DNA from: Siphonodentalium dalli | Lineage: Eukaryota; Mollusca; Scaphopoda; Gadilida; Siphonodentaliidae | Assembly (NCBI GenBank): GCA_032622095.1 | Contig: CP136064.1 | Coordinates: 253,086,484-253,150,483, forward strand | Length of the DNA stretch: 64,000 bases | Reading direction: 5' to 3' | Part shown: piece after piece, positions 57,431 through 64,000 of the stretch | How positions within the stretch are numbered: the stretch's first letter is position 1 | Layout of the letters: every line of letters begins with the position of its first letter | Position numbers and translations under genes: made by a program | Notes under the pieces: model-generated | What the model was told of the DNA's origin: nothing | What the model saw: the letters and a program-made list of their open reading frames with translations, nothing else | Databases searched by the model: none

Positions 57431-58039
57431 ATAAATTTATGGGGGTGTATATTCATGTAGGAATCAGCTTGTCTGTCATTTCATGGACTTGCTATCACTT
57501 TAGTCTATAAATGATGGAATGTTTTGGAACCAGGTCATATAAAGACTCAGTTAGAGCCATACCCCCTCCCCCCCCCCCCCCAAGGCTATCCAATTCCCAA
57601 ATTGGGTTATTCCAGTTCATTCGTATTTTAAGGGACATAAAGCTGTTTTTACAAGTACATTTACAACAATCGTCACTAAGAAGAAAATGGAAAAATAGTT
57701 CGAAATTGTTTTTATTTTTATTATTTATAACACATTAGAGATGAGACGTCCCTTTTAAAAACCTTTATTATGTAAACATCACTGTCACAGTGGAATTACC
57801 GATAAAAGTCCAATTAGTCCAATAAGATTCCAAAGTTTAACGAGAACTTGACAGTAAACACTGGAAAAGGTCAAAGCATTGAAAAATATTTTGATATTCA
57901 TATTCAGACTAAAATATTTGAATTTAGTAGTCTTACTACAAAATTAGCGATGTTCATCCAGGGTCATAAATCTCCATCACAAGTTGATGATGAGCCAGAA
58001 ACTGCCTCAGCTGGTTCACCCAGAAGGATGCCTCAAAAT
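57431..58039. other. Intronic; poly-C tract
   Basis: A C-rich run interrupted by one T lies at 57562-57581. The 74-codon frame 57848-58072 and the 99-codon frame 57984-58283 lead into a hairpin repeat and have no domain. Confidence 0.4.
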
Positions 58040-58480
58040 ATGTTGCCGATATATGCAGATGAGGTCCCCTGAGGGTGAATATATGAACGTTGCCCTGCAC
58101 AGAGGGCTAGCAGCACCAAATTCATCCTCTGGCGACCTCATTCTGCATGGACTCATCTGCTATGGGAGGCCTAGACACATATTTAAGTTCTCAGATGGTG
58201 AAGATGGTGATGTGCACCCATTGAGCACCTCAATTATGCATTGTGTCGTCTGCCAGTTTAGGGGTGTAGAGAAACTAAACTGAAAAATAAAAAGAACTTT
58301 CTAAAGAAACTATATTACAAGTAGATATAATATATAAATCATAAAGATAATTTTCAGAGAAGATGAGGCCTAAGCAGAATGAGGTCCCCAGAGAGTGACG
58401 TTTGTGATGCTAACATGCTGTGTGGGTAGAATCACTGAATTCACCCTCTGGGGACCTAATTCTGCCACCATATCTTGAGG
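58040..58480. mobile_element. Twin-hairpin element, copy 1
   Basis: Two hairpins, about 58060-58148 and 58376-58462, built on GCAGAATGAGGTCCCC and GGGGACCTCATTCTGC, about 315 bp apart. The interval between them matches copy 2 (CATTGAGCACCTC, TTATGCATT, AGAAGATGAGGCCTAAGCAG). It lies in intron 2 of the SWAP70/DEF6 homologue, with diverged outer ends. No frame. Confidence 0.75.
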
Positions 58481-58536
58481 CCTGCCCAGAGGGTGTGTAT
58501 TATACCTAAAACATCACAGAAGCTTTCTGACCGTCA

Positions 58537-58561
58537 CCCCCCCCCCCCCCCCCCCCCCCCC
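58537..58561. repeat. Poly-C homopolymer
   Basis: A run of 25 C. Length is likely to be unreliable in an assembly. Confidence 0.95.
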
Positions 58562-58624
58562 ACGCCTTGTGTTCAGTAATAAAATTGGCAGTCCCCTTGA
58601 TATTACATGATGATGAAAGTCTAT

Positions 58625-59110
58625 AACGATGTAGTACATACCGGTATAGAGGATCGAGTGATCTAAATTTGAATCGAGCCAAGCTTTAGCGAGTCTCAAA
58701 TCAAATTTAGTGGACGAGGTTAATAAATTTTGTAATGAATTGCGACGAATTTGAGATCCTTTTTATCATATAATCACATTTTAGCACGGGAAAACGATCT
58801 CGAAAAGCTTGGGGTTAAAACAAATTAATATTGATTTACTTATCACCTCCAAAGAGGAAGTAAAGACACATAAAAAATATAATTCCATTATTTGTCTTTT
58901 CTAGTTGACAAAATTGTTCAACCACACTTATCACCCATGTTTATCTCACAGTCAACACTAAATAACTCAAATTGAATATCATAATTATAATCAATTAACA
59001 GAATAACAAATTTCCGCCATTGACATTGACATCGTTGCGCTAAGCTCTTACGTCACTGCGCTTGGCAATATTATATGTGTGTCTTACTTTAAAATATGAG
59101 GCTGGATACT
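58625..59110. repeat. Dispersed CACGTG/CRE-type repeat, copy 3
   Basis: The left part holds an inverted pair (AATTTGAATCGAGCCAAGCT and CTCAAATCAAATTTAGTGGA). The right part has CTCTTACGTCACTGCGCTTG and GTGTGTCTTACTTTAAAATATG, matching the 49.76-kb fragment inverted. The overall layout resembles 32.7-33.1 kb. Confidence 0.5.
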
Positions 59111-59493
59111 GCAGAGAACAATAGACTGGTATATTCATGCATAAATCAGCAGCCTATGCCGACATGTGCAATGACTAATGCGGCTTGAATATATAACTGT
59201 ATATATCAAATTGTGTGTAGTCATAAAATATATCTCGAGCTGTTTCGTCCATCAACGCCCAGGTGAAAAATGCATGCGTGGATAACCCCGTTCTATATTA
59301 ATTTGACATTATACATGTAACTGATTGAGGCTAAGGTTCATTTAATGGACATAATAATTTATGATCTCACATGCCTTTTTGATCTAATTTTATTCATGTC
59401 ATTAACTAAATTTTTGTGACTGATATGTCTATCATCATATAACAAATTAAATGATATCATATACCCGTACATACTGTTATACAAGCTTGGAAT

Positions 59494-59930
59494 TAGTGTC
59501 TGTCATTTGCAGAATGAGGTCCCAAAAGGGTGAATTTTGTGACGCTATCCTGCACAGTGGGATAGCATCATCAAATTCACTCTCTGTGAACCTCATTCTG
59601 ATTAGGCCTCAACTGATATGGGAGACCTACATTATCATGTAGGGTTAGATTGAAGTTCCCCAGTTGGAAGTTGTTGATGTTCACCCGTTAGTCACCTTGT
59701 TTATGCATTTTATCTTCTGCAAATTTGAGGACACAGAAATTGAACAGAATGGAAAAAATTAACTAGAAACAATGTTAATTTGAGATTATAGATAGCTCCC
59801 AGAAGATGAGGCCTAAGCAGAATGAGGTCCCCAGAGGGTTAATTTTGTGATGCTAGCTCTCTATACGGGATAGCATCACTAAATTCACCCTCTAAGGACC
59901 TCATTCTGCAATTGACAGACACACTATCTC
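59494..59930. mobile_element. Twin-hairpin element, copy 2
   Basis: Inverted termini TAGTGTCTGTCATTTGCAGA and its imperfect complement TCTGCAATTGACAGACACAC enclose two hairpins, 59510-59602 and 59817-59910. Each pairs GAATGAGGTCCC with GGACCTCATTC and GTGATGCTA with TAGCATCA around a loop of about 15-25 bp. It is the better-preserved copy of the element at 58.04 kb. Confidence 0.8.
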
Positions 59931-60560
59931 GAGGCTTGATGTTATAGCAACAATCAATCAAACTCACTGCTTCTCTTATCCTCGAAACAGATGAGGGGAG
60001 TGAACTCTAAAACCAGCCTTGGGGAGGATAACCTGATATCTGTATCTGGGTAATTATACCACCATAACTAAGTTATGGGGGAGAGTAAATATGTCATATA
60101 GGCAGCAGCTTGTCCATCCATCCATGAATACATCATTAGTCTGGTCGATAAACTCAAATTTTAGGGTTAACCTAGAAAAAATTCGGACTAAGTTGGTTTT
60201 TATACCATTTTGAAGAGGAAGCTCTCCTCTATAACATGTCCAAAATCCGCTAAAATCCGCTTTGAGCATTTTTTGTAATTCAAGATGGCGTCCAAGATGG
60301 CTGCCATTTTCCTATAAGTCAGCTTGATGCAATTATAGTGAGAACATCTTGTCATATGTATACACATGTATATATTTTTGTGAAGCTAAGACATAACGCC
60401 GCCTTTATTTGCCAAAATTGGAAGTCCTCGTCCAAGATGGCCCCCAAAATGGTGACCGGAAGTGGAATGTTTAAGTTGTTTTACTAATATCTTTAAGATA
60501 AGTTTCTGTGGTTTGGAACTGGATGAGAATTGTGACTTTATTTTGTGTTTAGCATGTTAA
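59931..60560. other. Intronic flank, possibly outer part of the next element
   Basis: No gene. AAGATGGCGTCCAAGATGGC near 60284 and similar AAATGGCNGCC motifs recur into the left arm of the following element. Its outer boundary could lie as far left as about 60.04 kb, but the mirror sequence is outside the window. Confidence 0.4.
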
Positions 60561-60589
60561 CTGACCATTGGAGCAATGAAATATGCTGT

Positions 60590-63500
60590 TCGTGGAGTCC
60601 ATACTCCTTCCGATCACTCAAAAATTCGATTTTACAAAACGCGGTATAACATTTCACAAAAGATCCCCATTGGGATTCTAGTCATATTTCACAAAGAAGT
60701 GGGAAGAACTGTGCAATGTAAGTGATGCATTCTATATCTTATTGATATTCGAACTCAATGGTACTAAAATTGTCACTTTGGCTCAAAATGGCTGCCAAAA
60801 TGGCCGCCAAAATATGGAAAATGGTAATTATTATCCCAGCGTGCCATGCAACCGCTTACAAGTTGTGGTGATGCACACAATTGATTATTCTGTCTTATAT
60901 ACATTGAATACCAACATTTCTTATGCACCTTTATTAATTTTTACTATTTACTATTTTGAAATTACCAGAATTATGGGATTTTTCTATCACAAACAGCTTC
61001 AAACTCGGCAAAAAATCACTTTTCATGTTTGGACCATTTTTTTTCAAGTAAAATGGAACTATCTTTGGTATCAAAGTTTCTTTTTATTTTGATATGCCTT
61101 AAATGTGTCATATTGTGGTGGTTTAGACAATATTACTCAAGATGACTTGCAAAATGGCAACCAAATTTGGTAAAAAGTTTATATTCCGAAATGGTAGCAA
61201 ATTGTGACTCACTTGGTTATTAAACATGCTACTTAATCAACTGACAACTAAATGTTATATTCTGGTTGTCCCAGCACCTTATGAGGCACGACAAATTCAG
61301 TTTAAGGGATGCAGTATGGATTTTGCCGAACACCTCTTTAGGGATTCTGTCCATGTTTTTTAACGGAAACGGACAGAATGTTGAAACTGAACTGAAAGGG
61401 ATCATATTATGTGGCTACTCTGGCTCATTAGCATCAAAATTGATTAACTTATAAACTATTGTCAGGAAAACCGTTTTCTTCACATTGCATATAAAACGCA
61501 ATTAATGTGGATATTACCTCTATCGATTAACATATCCTTGAGTTATTGTGGAAAGCGATAGTCACACATGTGCACCAGTACAAATCACACATGAGCATGC
61601 CGTCACTCCATATATACATGGACACCACATAAATGGTCATGTGCCACTCGCTGTATAGACATACACCTCACCCATTACCATACAACCACACTTGGGTTTA
61701 TCCATACACCAACGCATGACCCTATAGCTGTGAATAACCATGCATACACACCAGGTATACTCCTACACCTCACACGACCAGTATACATATTCACTACATA
61801 CATGAACACAGAGTAACCTCTTGTATACCTATTCGCCTCACCATAGGCCATACAGTCACTCCATGTATATTTATTTGCCACTTGCATAGCTATATAACCA
61901 CTAAAGATATACATATACACCACACCGATGACCATACAGTCACTCCTGGTATACATGTTCGTTACATCCATGATCATACATCACTTCTTGTATACCTATT
62001 TGCCTCACCCGTGGTCGTACAGTCTCACGCCATGTATATGTATATATATATATTTGCGACACCCGTGGCCATATAGCCACTCAAGATATACATATACACC
62101 CAACCCAAAACCATACAGTCACTCCAGGTATATACATATAGACCTCACCAATGGCATTACAGCCATTCTAGATGTAGCAATGTCCAGTACCCGCGCGCAC
62201 GGCCATTCATACACTCCCGAATTGCATATACACCTGACCCATAACAATTCAGCCTCTCGCTGCATACGCATAAACCACATTCGTGATCATAGTCACACCT
62301 TGTATATCAATTCACCCCACCATTAATTTGTGCCATACTGTCAATCCCTATATACATATTGGTCGTGCCATGGCCATATAGTCACCCATGATATACACCT
62401 CGCCCATGACCACAGCGTCACTCCAGGTGTATATATATATACCTCATCATTGGCCATACAGCCCTTATAGATATACCAATACCCCGCACACACGGCCATT
62501 CGTACACTTCAGACTTGCATATACAGCTCAACCGTGACAATTCAGCCACTCGCTGTATACATATACACCGTCTCCATGAGCATTCAGCTATTCACTGTAT
62601 GCTTGTACACACCACCAATGACAATACAATAGGCCCTACATATAAACATATACATCCCACCATCACCATGAGGTCACTATCTATATACACTAGCCGCCAA
62701 TTGCCATTAAAGTGTACTCCATGTATGCATATACACTTCAACAATGACGTGCAGTCATTCCATGTACACATATACACATTGCCCATAACCATACAACCAC
62801 ATCCTATTTATAAATACACCCATCCATTACCATACATCCAACATATGTATGCATATACACCCACCCAGGACAATACAGCCACCCAATGTACACATGTACA
62901 GCCAACCCCTGACCACACAGTCACTCCATGTATACATCCAGGACAGTGTAGCTGCTCTTGTTATGCACATACACTACTTCAATGACCAGACAGCCACTCA
63001 CTGTAAATATGTTCACCTCACACATACCATACAGCTACTCCTTATATACCTATACATTTCACCATGGGCGCCCCATCCATGACCATATGGTCACACATTG
63101 TATAACTATTCACATCATTCGTGAATACGTTATCTCCATGTATACATACGCACCTCGCCTATGACCATACAGTCAACAGACATACACATATATTAAGTTG
63201 ATTAATGTTGATGCTAATGGGCCAGAATAGCCACATAATATGATCCCTCTCAGTTCCGTTTCAACGTTCTGCCCATTTCCGTTCAAAAGCAAGAAAGTTT
63301 TTGGCAAATCCATATTGCATTCCTCAAAATGAACTTGTCATGCCTCGTAGGGTACCGGGACAACCAGAATAGAACATGTAGTTGATTAAGTAGCATGTGA
63401 GTCGTGTAATTGATTATGTATACATATACACCACGCATATACACATATGCATATAATAATGTTTGCCAAATTTGGTTGCCATTTTGGAAGCCATCTTGAG

Positions 63501-64000
63501 TAATGATGTCTAAAACACCTCAGTGTGACACATGTAACACATATCAAAACAATAAACATCTTTGATACCAAACATGGTTTCATTTTACTTTTAAAAAATG
63601 TCTCAAACCTGAACAGCGATTTTTTTTGCCGATTTTGATATCAGGTTTGTGATTGAAAATTTCGAATAATTCTGGTAATTTCAGTGGTTAAAATAGTAAC
63701 AAATACCAAATGTGCATCAGAAATGTTAGTCGTCAAGCTATATAAGACAGAGTAGTCAATTGTGTGCATCAACACAACTTGTAAGCGGTTGCATGCCATT
63801 TTGGCAGCCATTTTGAGCCAAAGTGACAATTTTGGTACCATTGAGTTAAAATATCAATAAGATATAGAATGCATCACTTACATTGCACAGTTCTTCCCAC
63901 TTCTTGATGAAATATGACTAGAATCCCAATGGGGATCTTTTGTGAAATGTTATACCGCGTTTTGTAAAATCGAAATTTTGAGTGATCGGAAGGGGTGTGG
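60590..64000. mobile_element. Long inverted-repeat element with minisatellite loop
   Basis: The left arm (about 60590-61460) and right arm (about 63190 to the window end) are inverse copies for at least 800 bp. Matching blocks include TCCGATCACTCAAAAATTCG, ATGCACACAATTGATTATTC, AAGTGGGAAGAACTGTGCAA and ATCATATTATGTGGCTACTC. The arms contain repeated AAATGGC(T/C)GCC motifs. The loop is the degenerate tandem listed separately. No transposase frame was found; the 116-codon frame in the left arm has no domain. The right end is cut off by the window. Confidence 0.85.
61560..63180. repeat. Degenerate ~47-bp minisatellite (element loop)
   Basis: Irregular repeats of a unit approximating CCATGACCATACAGTCACTC, CATGTATACATATACACCTC and ACC, with periods of roughly 38-50 bp. 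About 35 units, none identical. The 132- and 156-codon plus-strand frames (His/Thr/Ile-rich) and the minus-strand frames arise from this periodicity and are not genes. Confidence 0.85.

Noticed and set aside
62515..62985. 156-codon plus-strand frame (and 132 codons at 61928-62326)
   Set aside because: His/Thr/Ile-rich text produced by a degenerate ~47-bp tandem repeat; no domain, and similar frames occur on both strands.

Overview
The window looks like nuclear DNA of an animal, most likely a lophotrochozoan such as a mollusc. That placement is inferred from spliced genes of animal-only families (a two-pore-domain K+ channel and a SWAP70/DEF6 homologue), an A+T-rich background and a dense load of non-LTR retrotransposon pieces and small inverted-repeat DNA transposons. 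There are no operons and nothing prokaryotic. Only two host genes can be supported, both incomplete here.

Layout. 1-4889: a 37-bp satellite, about 120 copies, running off the left edge and interrupted once by a 390-bp insertion with a large hairpin. 4.9-15.2 kb: a mosaic of MITEs and foldback elements plus a LINE 3' end at 9.0-9.3 kb. 15.66-19.44 kb (minus strand): one 3.8-kb exon encoding an enormous disordered N-terminus followed by M1, the cap and the first pore helix of a K2P channel. It stops at a splice donor inside the selectivity-filter codon, and the exons for the rest of the channel were not found. 20-38 kb: more repeats, including two families carrying the same 69-bp palindrome. 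39.7-40.1 kb: C2H2 zinc-finger coding pieces on opposite strands that meet head-on. 40.9-41.5 kb: a foldback element. 42.7-49.7 kb (minus): a decayed LINE whose parts can be read in order (coiled coil, PHD-like finger, endonuclease, linker, start of RT). It is split by a 52-bp minisatellite grown from its own coding sequence and by a MITE. 50.37-56.87 kb (plus): two exons of a SWAP70/DEF6 homologue, covering the EF-hand-like N-terminal half up to the PH-domain boundary. Its 5.7-kb intron is full of transposons and the following intron runs past 64 kb. 60.5-64 kb: a long inverted-repeat element whose loop is a degenerate minisatellite and whose right arm leaves the window.

The most unusual signal is a 69-bp near-perfect palindrome, normally in facing pairs around an A+T-rich spacer. 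It sits inside at least three transposon families whose terminal repeats differ (two piggyBac-like with TTAA ends, one TA-flanked), so the palindrome pair seems to have spread as a unit of its own. A second, unrelated set of four hairpins of roughly 85-95 bp lies in the SWAP70 intron. The LINE-derived minisatellite and the roughly 1,140-residue N-terminal extension of the K2P channel also merit follow-up.

All assignments come from reading the sequence. No alignment, structure or database search was run.
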